Below, in pieces: positions 28,247 to 37,152 of a stretch of DNA of 64,000 nt. The first letter of the stretch is position 1; each line of letters opens with the position of its first letter. Source of the stretch: Rubrivivax sp. GTDB taxonomy: Bacteria; Pseudomonadota; Gammaproteobacteria; Burkholderiales; Burkholderiaceae_C. The notes under the pieces were generated by a model that was not told the origin of the DNA, ran no database searches, and saw only the letters and a program-made list of their open reading frames with translations. Made by a program: the position numbers and the translations under genes. The stretch lies in the NCBI GenBank assembly GCA_030653505.1, contig JAURZK010000109.1:1-64000 (forward strand), written 5' to 3'.

Positions 28247-28816
28247 ATGCATCAACTCGCCATCGTCTACCACAGTGCCCAGGGGCACACCGAACACATC
28301 GCCCGCCACATCGCCGAGGGCGCACGCAGCGCGGGCACCTCCGAGGTCGAACTGCTCACCGCCGACACCCTTGCTCGCGAACCCGACCGGCTGCTGCCGT
28401 ACGACGGCCTCATCCTGGGCTCGCCCACCTACCTGGGCGGCGTATCGGCACCGTTCAAGGGCTTCATGGACGCGACCGGGCGGCTGTGGCGCACGCAGGC
28501 CCTGAAGGGCAAGCTTGCCGCCGGATTCACGGTGTCCTCGCTGCCCGCCGGCGACAAGCAGTCCACGTTGATGTCGATGTGGGTGTTCAGCATGCAGCAT
28601 GGGATGGTCTGGGTCGGCAACCCCTTCCTGCCCGAACAGCACAAGGGGGTGCCCTACGACGAGGCGGCCAACCGCCTGGGATCCTGGTCGGGGCTCATGG
28701 CGCAGGCCGGACACGGGTCAGCCGCAGATGCCTTCGTCGCGGGTGACCTGAAGACAGCAGACATGTTCGGGCGGCACTTTGCCGACACCCTGGCGCGCTT
28801 CGCCGTGCCGGCCTGA
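28247..28816 (+). CDS. Flavodoxin family protein (NAD(P)H:quinone oxidoreductase/WrbA-like)
   Basis: LAIVYHSAQGHTEHIARHIAEGA...YDGLILGSPTYLGGVSAPFKGFMDATG. Confidence 0.87.
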   Translation: MHQLAIVYHSAQGHTEHIARHIAEGARSAGTSEVELLTADTLAREPDRLLPYDGLILGSPTYLGGVSAPFKGFMDATGRLWRTQALKGKLAAGFTVSSLPAGDKQSTLMSMWVFSMQHGMVWVGNPFLPEQHKGVPYDEAANRLGSWSGLMAQAGHGSAADAFVAGDLKTADMFGRHFADTLARFAVPA

Positions 28817-28842
28817 AACCACACCAGCCACCGGAGCTTCAT

Positions 28843-29070
28843 ATGCTGCCCAGGAAACTCGCGCCGATGCTCTTCGGGCTTCTGCTGTCAGGTTTGATGT
28901 CGTTGTTGGTGTCGGGCATCTCGACGTGGCATGCAGGCGGGCTGGCCGCTGGTTTTGCCGCCAGCTGGGTCGGCGCCTGGCTGACGGCGTGGCCCATCGC
29001 CTTTCCCGCCGTCCTGCTTGCCGCGCCACTGGCGCGCCGCGCGGTGAATCGACTGGTGGCAACGCCATGA
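28843..29070 (+). CDS. DUF2798-like small membrane protein
   Basis: MLPRKLAPMLFGLLLSGLMSLLVSGISTWHAGGLAAGFAASWVGAWLTAWPIAFPAVLLAAPLARR. Confidence 0.75.
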   Translation: MLPRKLAPMLFGLLLSGLMSLLVSGISTWHAGGLAAGFAASWVGAWLTAWPIAFPAVLLAAPLARRAVNRLVATP

Positions 29071-29106
29071 GCCGATGAGCCGATGAGCCGATGGGCCGAT
29101 GGGCCG
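29067..29106. repeat. Five tandem 8-bp units ATGAGCCG/ATGGGCCG overlapping the DUF2798 stop codon
   Basis: atgagccg atgagccg atgagccg atgggccg atgggccg read directly. Confidence 0.9.
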
Positions 29107-29118
29107 ACATCGTCTTCC

Positions 29119-29175
29119 GCCGCCTGCCGCCAGCCGCCTGCCGTCTGCCGTTGCCGCCTGCCGCCTGCCGCCGGC
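29119..29175. repeat. Degenerate tandem CCGCCTG/CTGCCGC heptamer array
   Basis: gccgcctgccgccagccgcctgccgtctgccgttgccgcctgccgcctgccgcc. Confidence 0.85.
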
Positions 29176-29217
29176 CTCACCGCCGAACAGGCACGGTGCC
29201 TGAGCGCCACTGACGCG

Positions 29218-30147
29218 TCACCGGGCGCGCTCGCCACTCGCGTCGTCGCAGCGTGGCAGGCAGGCGTGGTGCTCGCCCCACGCGTGCACCGCCTGGGCCA
29301 GCCAGTCGGCCGCGCCTTGCGCCGCCAGCGCCGGCAGACCGAGCACCCTGCCTGCGGCCCGCAGCGCGCTCAGCACGGCCGCCTCGGTGACCAGGTGCAG
29401 CGGCATGGCAGCGTTCTGCTTGCTCAGCTTGCGGCCGTCGGCGGCCAGCACCAGCGGCGTGTGCAGGTAGCGCGGGGTCGGCAGGCCCAGGGCGCGCTGC
29501 AGCAGGATCTGGCGCGCCGTGTTGTCGGCCAGGTCCTCACCGCGCACGACGTCGGTGATGCCCTGCGCAGCGTCGTCCACCACCACCGCCAGCTGGTAGG
29601 CCCACAGCCCGTCGGCGCGGTGCAGCACGAAGTCGCCCACCGCGGCGGCGACGTCCTGCTGCATCGCGCCCAGTCGGCGGTCGGTCCACTGCACCACGCC
29701 TGCGGCGCGGAAGCGCACGGCGCGTGACGGCCGGCCGTGCAGACCCCCGCCGGGTCCGGGCCGGCAGGTGCCGGGGTAGATGCGTTCGGCCTCGGCCTCG
29801 TGAGGCACGCCGCGCGCCAGCCAGTACAGCTCGATGTCCTTGCGCGTGCAGGCGCAGTCGTAGGCGTGGCCGCCCGCACGCAGTTGCCGCAATGCCGCCG
29901 CATAGGCGGCACCGCGTGTCGACTGCCACCACGGCGGCTCGTCGGGCCGCATGCCGCAGGCCGCCAGCTGGCCCAGGATGCCTTCGCCCGCGCCGGGCAC
30001 GCAGCGCGGGGTGTCGATGTCCTCGATGCGCACCAGCCAGGCACCACGGTGGGCACGTGCATCGAGCCAGCTGGCCAGTGCCGCCACCAGCGAACCGGCG
30101 TGCAGCAGCCCGGTGGGCGAAGGCGCAAAGCGGCCGCGGTAGGCCAC
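29218..30147 (-). CDS. gluQ: Glutamyl-Q tRNA(Asp) synthetase
   Basis: [50 protein letters not shown]...[27 protein letters not shown] start. Confidence 0.93.
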   Translation of the reverse strand: MAYRGRFAPSPTGLLHAGSLVAALASWLDARAHRGAWLVRIEDIDTPRCVPGAGEGILGQLAACGMRPDEPPWWQSTRGAAYAAALRQLRAGGHAYDCACTRKDIELYWLARGVPHEAEAERIYPGTCRPGPGGGLHGRPSRAVRFRAAGVVQWTDRRLGAMQQDVAAAVGDFVLHRADGLWAYQLAVVVDDAAQGITDVVRGEDLADNTARQILLQRALGLPTPRYLHTPLVLAADGRKLSKQNAAMPLHLVTEAAVLSALRAAGRVLGLPALAAQGAADWLAQAVHAWGEHHACLPRCDDASGERAR

Positions 30148-30154
30148 GGCCGCG

Positions 30155-31147
30155 TCAGCAGAGCGGCCCGGCGTGCCGCTGCAGCAAGGCCCGCTGCGTC
30201 GCCGGGCTCTCCAGCTGCGCCAGCCACCACTGCAACGCACGGCCCAGGCCCAGCGTGCCGCCGCGCTCGGCGCGCCAGGCGTAGTGCATGCTGGCCACGG
30301 TGGCCGCACGCGCCGTCTCCTTCTGCACCAACGTGCCGGCTTCCAGGTGCGGGCGCGCCAGCGGCTCGGGGATGAAACCGCAGCCCAGGCAGCGCAGCAG
30401 CGCTTCCAGCTTCATGCGCATGTTGGGCACCGTCAGCACGTCCTGTCCGGGCAGCAGGTTCAGCGTCATCGGCGCCAGGCGCTGTGCGGTGTCGGCCACG
30501 GCCACCGCGCGGTGGTGCACGAGCTGGGCGTCGCTGAGCGGCCCGCTGACCGCCGCCAGGGGGTGGTGCGGCGCGACGCAGTAGACGAAGGGCACCTCGC
30601 CCAACGGCCGCAACTCGATGCCGCCCGGGTTGGTGTGCAGCGCCGAGACACCGATGGCCAGGTCGACCTGGCCCGTCACCAGCGCCTCCCAGGTGCCGGT
30701 GAGCACGTCGGTGCGCAGCCGTACGCGGGTCGCGGGGCCCGCCGAGGCACCCTCGTCGCGCACGTCGCGGACCTCGCAGAAGGCCTGCACCAGCTCGAAC
30801 ACCGTGGGCACCGAGAGGATGTCTTCGATGCTGATCGCCAGCTGCGTCTCCCAGCCGCTGGCCACGCGGCGCACACGGTTGGCCACGGCGTCCATTTCCT
30901 GCAGCAGGCGGCGGCCTTCGTGCAGCAGTTCGGTGCCTGCGGCCGTCAGCTGGGCCTGGCGTGAGCTGCGGTCGAAGAGCAGCACGTCCAGGGCCTCTTC
31001 GAGTTGCCGCACGCTGTAGGTCAGTGCCGAGGGCACCTTGCCCAGCTCACGCGCCGCGGCGGCGAAGCTGCCGGTGCGCGCGATGGTGTCCATCATCACC
31101 AGGGCGTCGGGGGTGAGGGCGTTGTTGCGGTCGGCCATGGGCTTCAC
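30155..31147 (-). CDS. LysR family transcriptional regulator
   Basis: [60 protein letters not shown]; may start at 31138 (MADRNNA). Confidence 0.92.
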   Translation of the reverse strand: MKPMADRNNALTPDALVMMDTIARTGSFAAAARELGKVPSALTYSVRQLEEALDVLLFDRSSRQAQLTAAGTELLHEGRRLLQEMDAVANRVRRVASGWETQLAISIEDILSVPTVFELVQAFCEVRDVRDEGASAGPATRVRLRTDVLTGTWEALVTGQVDLAIGVSALHTNPGGIELRPLGEVPFVYCVAPHHPLAAVSGPLSDAQLVHHRAVAVADTAQRLAPMTLNLLPGQDVLTVPNMRMKLEALLRCLGCGFIPEPLARPHLEAGTLVQKETARAATVASMHYAWRAERGGTLGLGRALQWWLAQLESPATQRALLQRHAGPLC

Positions 31148-31157
31148 TTTAATTGAA
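31143..31157. promoter_or_regulatory. Candidate LysR-type (T-N11-A) dyad in the divergent lysR/pirin intergenic region
   Basis: ttcactttaattgaa = TTCA-N7-TGAA imperfect dyad. Confidence 0.45.
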
Positions 31158-31230
31158 CGGCCTCTTCAAGCCGGGTCAGCCACCGCACGGATGGCGCTGC
31201 CTACAGTCGTCACACTGCAAGGAGCACCCC

Positions 31231-31965
31231 ATGATCACCCTGCGCAAGTCCGCCGAAAGAGGTTACGCCGACCACGGCTGGCTGAAGAGCTTCCACAGCT
31301 TCAGCTTCGCCGATTACCACGACCCGCGCCACATGGGCGTGGGCAACCTGCGTGTCATCAACGAAGACCGCATCGCCCCCGGCACCGGCTTCGGCACGCA
31401 CGGGCACCGCGACATGGAGATCGTGTCCTACGTGCTCGAAGGTGCGCTGGCGCATGCCGACAGCATGGGCAATGGGTCGCTCGCCGGCGGAGCCGGCGGC
31501 GGGGCGGCGAGCGTCATCCGCCCCGGCGACGTGCAGCGCATGAGCGCCGGCACCGGCGTGCGCCACAGCGAGTTCAACCATGCCGCCGACGCCACCACAC
31601 ACTTCCTGCAGATCTGGATCCTGCCGACCAAGACCGGCATCGAGCCCGGCTACGAGCAGAAGCACTTCGACGCCCAGAGCAAGCGCGGCCGCCTGGTCAC
31701 CGTGGCCTCGCCCGACGGGCGCGAGGGTTCGGTGACCGTGCACGCCGACGCCCTGCTGCGTGCCGGCCTCTTCAGCGGCGAAGAACACGCCGAACTCGCA
31801 CTGGACCCGGCACGCATCACCTACGTGCACCTGGTGCGCGGCAGTCTGCGTGTCAACGACCGCCAGCTGCACGCCGGCGACGCAGTGCGCCTGGACCGCG
31901 AGAACCGGCTGAGCCTCGAGGGCGGCGAAGACGCCGAGGTGCTGGTCTTCGATCTGGCGCCCTGA
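31231..31965 (+). CDS. Pirin family protein
   Basis: MITLRKSAERGYADHGWLKSFHSFSFADYHDPRHMGVGNLRVINEDRIAPGTGFGTHGHRDMEIVSYVLEGALAHADSMGN. Confidence 0.95.
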   Translation: MITLRKSAERGYADHGWLKSFHSFSFADYHDPRHMGVGNLRVINEDRIAPGTGFGTHGHRDMEIVSYVLEGALAHADSMGNGSLAGGAGGGAASVIRPGDVQRMSAGTGVRHSEFNHAADATTHFLQIWILPTKTGIEPGYEQKHFDAQSKRGRLVTVASPDGREGSVTVHADALLRAGLFSGEEHAELALDPARITYVHLVRGSLRVNDRQLHAGDAVRLDRENRLSLEGGEDAEVLVFDLAP

Positions 31966-32007
31966 GACCACCCCGACACCACCCGTTCACCCCCCAAGGA
32001 GTCCCCC

Positions 32008-32562
32008 ATGAGCAAGATCGTCATCGTCTACCACAGCGGCTACGGCCATACGCAGAAGATCGCCGAGGCCGTTGCCGAGGGCAGCGGCGGCGCGCTGCTG
32101 GCCATCGACGCCGAAGGCCAGCTGCCCGAGGGCGCCTGGGAACGGCTGGCCGCCGCCAAGGCCATCGTCTTCGGTTCACCCACCTACATGGGCAACGTGA
32201 GCTGGCAGTTCAAGAAGTTCGCCGACGCATCGAGCAAGCCCTGGTTCAGCAAGACCTGGCGCAACAAGCTGGCCGCCGGCTTCACGAACAGCGCCACCAT
32301 CAACGGCGACAAGTTCAGCACTGTGCAGTACCTGATGACGCTGAGCCAGCAGCACGGCATGTTGTGGGTCGGCATGGGCATGCACGCGCCCAATGCCAAG
32401 CAGCACACACGTGACGACGTCAACAACCTGGGCGGCTACAGCGGCCTGATCACGACCACACCCTCGGACGCCTCGGTCGACGAGATGGTGCCGGGCGACA
32501 TCGCCACCGCCAAGGCCTTCGGCCAGCGCGTGGCCGAAGCCGCCGCGCTGCTGCGCGACTGA
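32008..32562 (+). CDS. Flavodoxin family NAD(P)H-dependent oxidoreductase (WrbA-like)
   Basis: MSKIVIVYHSGYGHTQKIAEAVAEGSGG...AIVFGSPTYMGNVSWQFKKFADAS. Confidence 0.9.
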   Translation: MSKIVIVYHSGYGHTQKIAEAVAEGSGGALLAIDAEGQLPEGAWERLAAAKAIVFGSPTYMGNVSWQFKKFADASSKPWFSKTWRNKLAAGFTNSATINGDKFSTVQYLMTLSQQHGMLWVGMGMHAPNAKQHTRDDVNNLGGYSGLITTTPSDASVDEMVPGDIATAKAFGQRVAEAAALLRD

Positions 32563-32619
32563 CGCTGCGCTGCCGGTGCCGTGCGCCCGGGCGCGCGGCC
32601 CGGCGCTACAGTGCGCGCC

Positions 32620-33339
32620 ATGGACACCCTGGCTTCGCTCTGGCGCGTGCTGCCCTGGCCCGACTGGGTGGCGCTGGCGCTGTTCTTCGTCGCGTGGGTG
32701 GGCTACGCGCGATTTGCGCACCGGCGCGCCACGACCAAGCCGTCGCTGCTGGCGCTGACCAACCGCGAGCGCACGCGCTGGATGCTGCAGGCCACCTGGC
32801 GCGATACACGCGTCATCGACGGCTCGGTGGTGCAGACGCTGTCGGCCAGCCCGTCCTTCTTCGCCAGCACCACCATCCTCATCATCGGCGGCCTGCTGGC
32901 CGTGCTGTCGACGACCGACAAGGCCAGCGACCTGGTGCGCGAGATTCCCTTTGCGGCGCGCACCTCGATGCTGGTGTTCGACCTCAAGGTGGTGCTGCTG
33001 ATGGCCATCTTCGTCTACGCCTTCTTCCGCTTCACCTGGAGCCTGCGCCAGTACGGTTTCGGGGCGCTGCTGCTGGGCGCCGCGCCGCTGCCCGAGCGCT
33101 ACACCGACGAGGCCCTGCGCACCGCCTTCGCCAGCCGCGCCGGCCGCGTCATGGGCCTGGCCGCCGAGGCCTTCAACGACGGCCTGCGCGCCTACTACAT
33201 GAGCTTCGCGGCCGTGGCCTGGTTCTCCTCGCCTTGGGCGCTGATGGCGGGCACGGCAGGCGTCATCTTCGTGCTCTACCGGCGCGAGTTCCATTCCGAC
33301 GTGCTGGCCGTGCTGGCCGCCGATGGCACGGGGCCCTGA
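32620..33339 (+). CDS. DUF599 family membrane protein
   Basis: WPDWVALALFFVAWVGYARFAHRR...RTRWMLQATWRDTRVIDGSVVQTLSASPSFFASTTILIIGGLLAVL. Confidence 0.85.
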   Translation: MDTLASLWRVLPWPDWVALALFFVAWVGYARFAHRRATTKPSLLALTNRERTRWMLQATWRDTRVIDGSVVQTLSASPSFFASTTILIIGGLLAVLSTTDKASDLVREIPFAARTSMLVFDLKVVLLMAIFVYAFFRFTWSLRQYGFGALLLGAAPLPERYTDEALRTAFASRAGRVMGLAAEAFNDGLRAYYMSFAAVAWFSSPWALMAGTAGVIFVLYRREFHSDVLAVLAADGTGP

Positions 33340-33392
33340 GGCGCCCGCGCCGCCGCACGCCCGCGCATCCCACCCCGCAGGAGGACGCTCCC

Positions 33393-34382
33393 ATGCCCCG
33401 CCCCACACGCCGCAGCTTGCTCGGCCTGGCCTTCGGCAGTGTTGCCGCATCGATGCTGGCCGCCGGCGCGCAGTACGCCCGTGCCGAAGCCCGACCGGTG
33501 AAGATCCTGGTCGGCTTCCCGGCCGGCGGCGGCACCGACGCCATCGCGCGCACGCTGGCCGACAGGCTGAAGGATCAACTCGGCGTGCCGGTGATCGTCG
33601 AGAACAAGCCCGGCGCCGGCGGCCAGCTCGCGGCGCAGGCACTGAAGGCGGCCGCGCCCGACGGCAACACGTTTTTCATCAGCCATGACCACACCATCAG
33701 CGTGTTGCCGCTGGTGGTCAAGAGCCCGGGCTTCGACCCCGCGAAGGACTTCGTTCCGGTTGCGGGCTTCGCCAGTTTTGTCAACGGCTTCGCGGTCTCG
33801 CCCGGCACGCCGGCGCGCAGCATGGCCGAGTACGTGGCCTGGGTGAAGGCCAGCGGTCAGGGCAAGGGCGCGGTGGGTGTGCCGGCGCCTGCGTCGACGC
33901 CCGAGTTCATGGTCAAGGTGCTGGGCGGCCAGTACGGGCTCGACCTGGTGCCCGCGCCCTACCGCGGCAGCGCGCCCATGCTGGCCGACATGCTGGGCAA
34001 CCAGATCCATGCCGGCGTCGGTTCGGTGCCCGATTTCATCGAGACCCACCGCGCCGGCCGCATCCGCCTGCTGGCCGTGGGCGGCGCGGCGCGCCAGCCC
34101 GCACTGCCCGAGGTGCCCACGCTGGCCGAACTGGGCCTGGCCGGCTTCGAGGCGCTGCCGTACTACGGCTTCTTCGCACCCGCAGGCACGCCCAGGGCGG
34201 CGCTGGACGGCTTCGCAGCCGCGCTGAGCCGGGTGTTGGCGCAGCCCGAGGTGAGGGTCCGGCTGACGGCCCTGGGCCTGGCGGTGGAGTTCATGGACGC
34301 CACGACGCTGGCTGCGCGGGAACAGGCCTACGCCCGCACCTGGGCAGAGATCATCCGCAAGACCGGTTTCCAGCCGCAGTAG
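33393..34382 (+). CDS. Bug (TctC)-family tripartite tricarboxylate transporter substrate-binding protein
   Basis: Signal peptide MPRPTRRSLLGLAFGSVAASMLAAGAQYARA; VKILVGFPAGGGTDAIARTLADRLKDQLGVPVIVENKPGAGGQLAAQALKAAAPDG. Confidence 0.93.
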   Translation: MPRPTRRSLLGLAFGSVAASMLAAGAQYARAEARPVKILVGFPAGGGTDAIARTLADRLKDQLGVPVIVENKPGAGGQLAAQALKAAAPDGNTFFISHDHTISVLPLVVKSPGFDPAKDFVPVAGFASFVNGFAVSPGTPARSMAEYVAWVKASGQGKGAVGVPAPASTPEFMVKVLGGQYGLDLVPAPYRGSAPMLADMLGNQIHAGVGSVPDFIETHRAGRIRLLAVGGAARQPALPEVPTLAELGLAGFEALPYYGFFAPAGTPRAALDGFAAALSRVLAQPEVRVRLTALGLAVEFMDATTLAAREQAYARTWAEIIRKTGFQPQ

Positions 34383-34599
34383 CCTCGGCTTCGCCGGGTT
34401 TCGGCTCGCGCAGCAGAGCCCAGGCCGTGGCCAGGCCGAAGCCGACGTTGAGCAGCGCGATGAAGGCCAGGAGCAGCAACGCCGTCGTGTTCAGCGGCAG
34501 TGTGCGCATGGCCCAGGCGCAGGCCGACGACAGCAGGTTGAAGAGCACCATCTGCCAGAAAAGGCCACGGCGCGGCTGCCACAGCCGACCCAGCTTCAC
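34351..34599 (-). CDS. Small hypothetical membrane protein
   Basis: VKLGRLWQPRRGLFWQMVLFNLLSSACAWAMRTLPLNTTALLLLAFIALLNVGFGLATAWALL; GTG start; 3' end overlaps convergent Bug gene. Confidence 0.6.
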   Translation of the reverse strand: MKLGRLWQPRRGLFWQMVLFNLLSSACAWAMRTLPLNTTALLLLAFIALLNVGFGLATAWALLREPKPGEAEATAAGNRSCG

Positions 34600-34609
34600 G
34601 GCGCGGCGT

Positions 34610-35635
34610 TCACTTCGCGGCCAGGCGCGTGTCGGCCAGCTTCGCGCCCGCGGCCAGTGCACGGAGCTTGGCTTCGGCCACGGCGCGGCTCATCGGCGCC
34701 AGGCCGCAGTTGGTGCAGGCGATGAGGTGCTGGCGGGGCACGAACTGCAGCGCGCGGACTATGGTGTCGGCCACCTCTTCCGGTGTCTCGATGGTGTCGC
34801 TGGCGACGTCGATCACGCCCACCATCACGTCCTTGCCCGTCAGCAGCGCCATCAGGTCGGGCGGCACGTGCGAGTGGAAACACTCCAGGCTCACTTGCTT
34901 GATGCTGCTCCTGGCCAGCGCCGGGAACACCTTCTCGTACTGCCGCCACTCCTGGCCCAGGCTGTTCTTCCAGTCGATGTTGGCCTGGATGCCGTAGCCG
35001 TAGCAGATGTGCACCGCCGTCGTGCAGGTCAGGCCCTGCGCGGCGCGCTCCAGCGCCTCCACGCCCCAGGTGGCCGCGTCGTCCATGTAGACGTTGAAGG
35101 CCGGTTCGTCGAACTGCACGATGTCGATGCCGTCGGCCTGCAGCGCCAGCGCCTCCTCGTTCAGCAATTCGGCGAAGGCCATCGCGAGCTGGCGACGGTC
35201 GCCGTAGAAGCGGTCGGCCACGGTGTCGACGATGGTCAGCGGCCCGGGCAGCGTGAACTTGATCTTGCGCGTGGTGTGGGCGCGCAGGAATTGCGCCTCT
35301 GTGGCGTGCACGCGCCCCTTGAGCTTCAGCGCCGCCACCACCTGCGGCACCATCGCCTTGTAGCGGTCGTTGCGGATGCCCATCTCGACCTTGTGCTCGA
35401 AGTCGATGCCCTCGACCTGCTCCAGGAAGCCGTGCACGAAGTGCTGGCGGCTCTGCTCGCCGTCGCCGATCACGCTCAGGCCGGCGTCTTCCTGCGCCTT
35501 GATCCACAGCAGCGTGGCGTCGAGCTTGGCCTGCGCGAGTTCGGCGCCTTCGGCCTGCCACTGCGGCCAGAGTTTCTGCGTCTCGGCCAGCCAGGCGGGT
35601 TTGGGCAGGCTGCCGGCGATGGCGGTATCGAACAT
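34610..35635 (-). CDS. Core-MetE-like cobalamin-independent methionine synthase (C-terminal catalytic domain only)
   Basis: LPGPLTIVDTVADRFYGD...GIDIVQFDEPAFNVYMDDAATWG...AVHICYGYG...LECFHSHVPPD...CTNCGLAPMSRAVAEAKLRAL; zinc ligands present, N-terminal MetE half absent. Confidence 0.88.
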   Translation of the reverse strand: MFDTAIAGSLPKPAWLAETQKLWPQWQAEGAELAQAKLDATLLWIKAQEDAGLSVIGDGEQSRQHFVHGFLEQVEGIDFEHKVEMGIRNDRYKAMVPQVVAALKLKGRVHATEAQFLRAHTTRKIKFTLPGPLTIVDTVADRFYGDRRQLAMAFAELLNEEALALQADGIDIVQFDEPAFNVYMDDAATWGVEALERAAQGLTCTTAVHICYGYGIQANIDWKNSLGQEWRQYEKVFPALARSSIKQVSLECFHSHVPPDLMALLTGKDVMVGVIDVASDTIETPEEVADTIVRALQFVPRQHLIACTNCGLAPMSRAVAEAKLRALAAGAKLADTRLAAK

Positions 35636-35835
35636 GGTCCAGGTCTCCGTCTGTTTGGGGGTCGCAACGTGGGGCCGGCAGGTTACCGCAGCGGCGCTCG
35701 GACAGTTGGCAGTCGGACTTGCGGGCCAGGTTTCGCGCCCGGCTTCAGGCCACCTGCGGCGCGTTTGGTCGCCGACGCAGCGCTCTTGGTCGCAGCCCGC
35801 CCCGCAGCGGCCGCGCGCGGTTAGGCTGCGAGCCC

Positions 35836-37128
35836 ATGTCAGACGCCCCACACGCCCACCTTCAGGCGCTCGACCAGCCGCTGCCCGCCGACCTCACCGG
35901 CACGGGCCAGGGTTGGTTCACGCGCTACCGCCGTTACCCCGTGTTCAGCGTGCCCTGGGCGCGCCTGCGCAGCCTGTCCTTCGGCACCGTGGCTTTGCTG
36001 GCGCTGGCGGTGGTGGTGGGCCCGTCGGCGCTGGACGAGCCGCTGGACCGCATCCCCGTGGGCGGTTTTGCGCAACTGGGGATGCAACTGCTGATGCCGC
36101 TGCTGCTCGGCCCCTGGCTGGGCAGCCGCGTGCGCGCGCTGGGCCTGCCCGAGAAACGCGAGTACGCGGCGCTGGTCTCCGCCGTCGTGGCGACGGTACT
36201 GGCGGTGCTGGCCTTCCACCAGTTTGCCGCCGAGCCGATGAAGCAGCGCCTGGCCGAGCTCACCGGCGCGGTCGATGCCAGCGGCCAGCGCAAGCGCGTG
36301 GCGGTGGCCATCGGCGTGATGGTGCGCAACGCCGACGAAGCGGCATCGGCCGCCGCCGTCGGCGCGCCGTCCAGGATGCCCGGCCCAGAAGCCAGGCTCA
36401 CCAACGCCATCGCCAGCATCGCAGTCAGCTTCTGGCTTGGCGGTGGCGCGGCGCTGTGGGGCTGGCGGCGCGAACGTGCCGGCCTGGCCGCGTTGGCGCG
36501 TGAACGTGAACTCGCGCAGGCGCAGGCGCAGCGGCGCGAGGCCGAACTGCGGCTCAGCGTGCTGGCCGCGCAGGTGGAACCGCACTTCCTCTTCAACACC
36601 CTGGCCGGCGTGCGCAGCGCCATCGCCACCGACCCGGCGCGCGCCAGCGAGATGATCGACCGCCTCGTCGACTACCTGCGTGCTGCCATCCCGCGCCTGC
36701 GCAGCAGCGGCGGCAGCGAGGCCTCGCTGGGCGGGCAGCGCGAGATCGTGCGCGCCTACCTGGGCCTGATGGCCGCACGCATGCCACGTCTGCGCTACAC
36801 CATCACGGCCGCGCCCGAACTGCTGGCCGCACCCTGCCCGCCGTTGATGCTGATCTCGCTGGCCGAGAATGCCGTCAAGCACGGTGCCGAGCCCAAGATC
36901 GGCCCGGTGCACATCGAAGTGACGGCGCAACGCAACGCCGCCGGCGGGCTGGACGTGACGGTGGCCGACGACGGCGCCGGCTTCGGCGCCAGCGCAGGCG
37001 GCAGCGGCATCGGCCTGACGAACATACATGAGCGGCTGCGCGAGATGTACGGCGGCCACGCCGCGCTGCTGCTCAAGGCCCGAGCGCAAGGCGGCGTCGC
37101 CGCCACGATCACCCTGCCCCCGGAGTGA
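35836..37128 (+). CDS. LytS/YehU-type sensor histidine kinase
   Basis: LRLSVLAAQVEPHFLFNTLAGVRSAIATDPARASEMIDRLVDYLRAAIPR...GIGLTNIHERLREMYG. Confidence 0.9.
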   Translation: MSDAPHAHLQALDQPLPADLTGTGQGWFTRYRRYPVFSVPWARLRSLSFGTVALLALAVVVGPSALDEPLDRIPVGGFAQLGMQLLMPLLLGPWLGSRVRALGLPEKREYAALVSAVVATVLAVLAFHQFAAEPMKQRLAELTGAVDASGQRKRVAVAIGVMVRNADEAASAAAVGAPSRMPGPEARLTNAIASIAVSFWLGGGAALWGWRRERAGLAALARERELAQAQAQRREAELRLSVLAAQVEPHFLFNTLAGVRSAIATDPARASEMIDRLVDYLRAAIPRLRSSGGSEASLGGQREIVRAYLGLMAARMPRLRYTITAAPELLAAPCPPLMLISLAENAVKHGAEPKIGPVHIEVTAQRNAAGGLDVTVADDGAGFGASAGGSGIGLTNIHERLREMYGGHAALLLKARAQGGVAATITLPPE

Positions 37129-37152
37129 ACCGGAATACACCCGAGTACAGCC

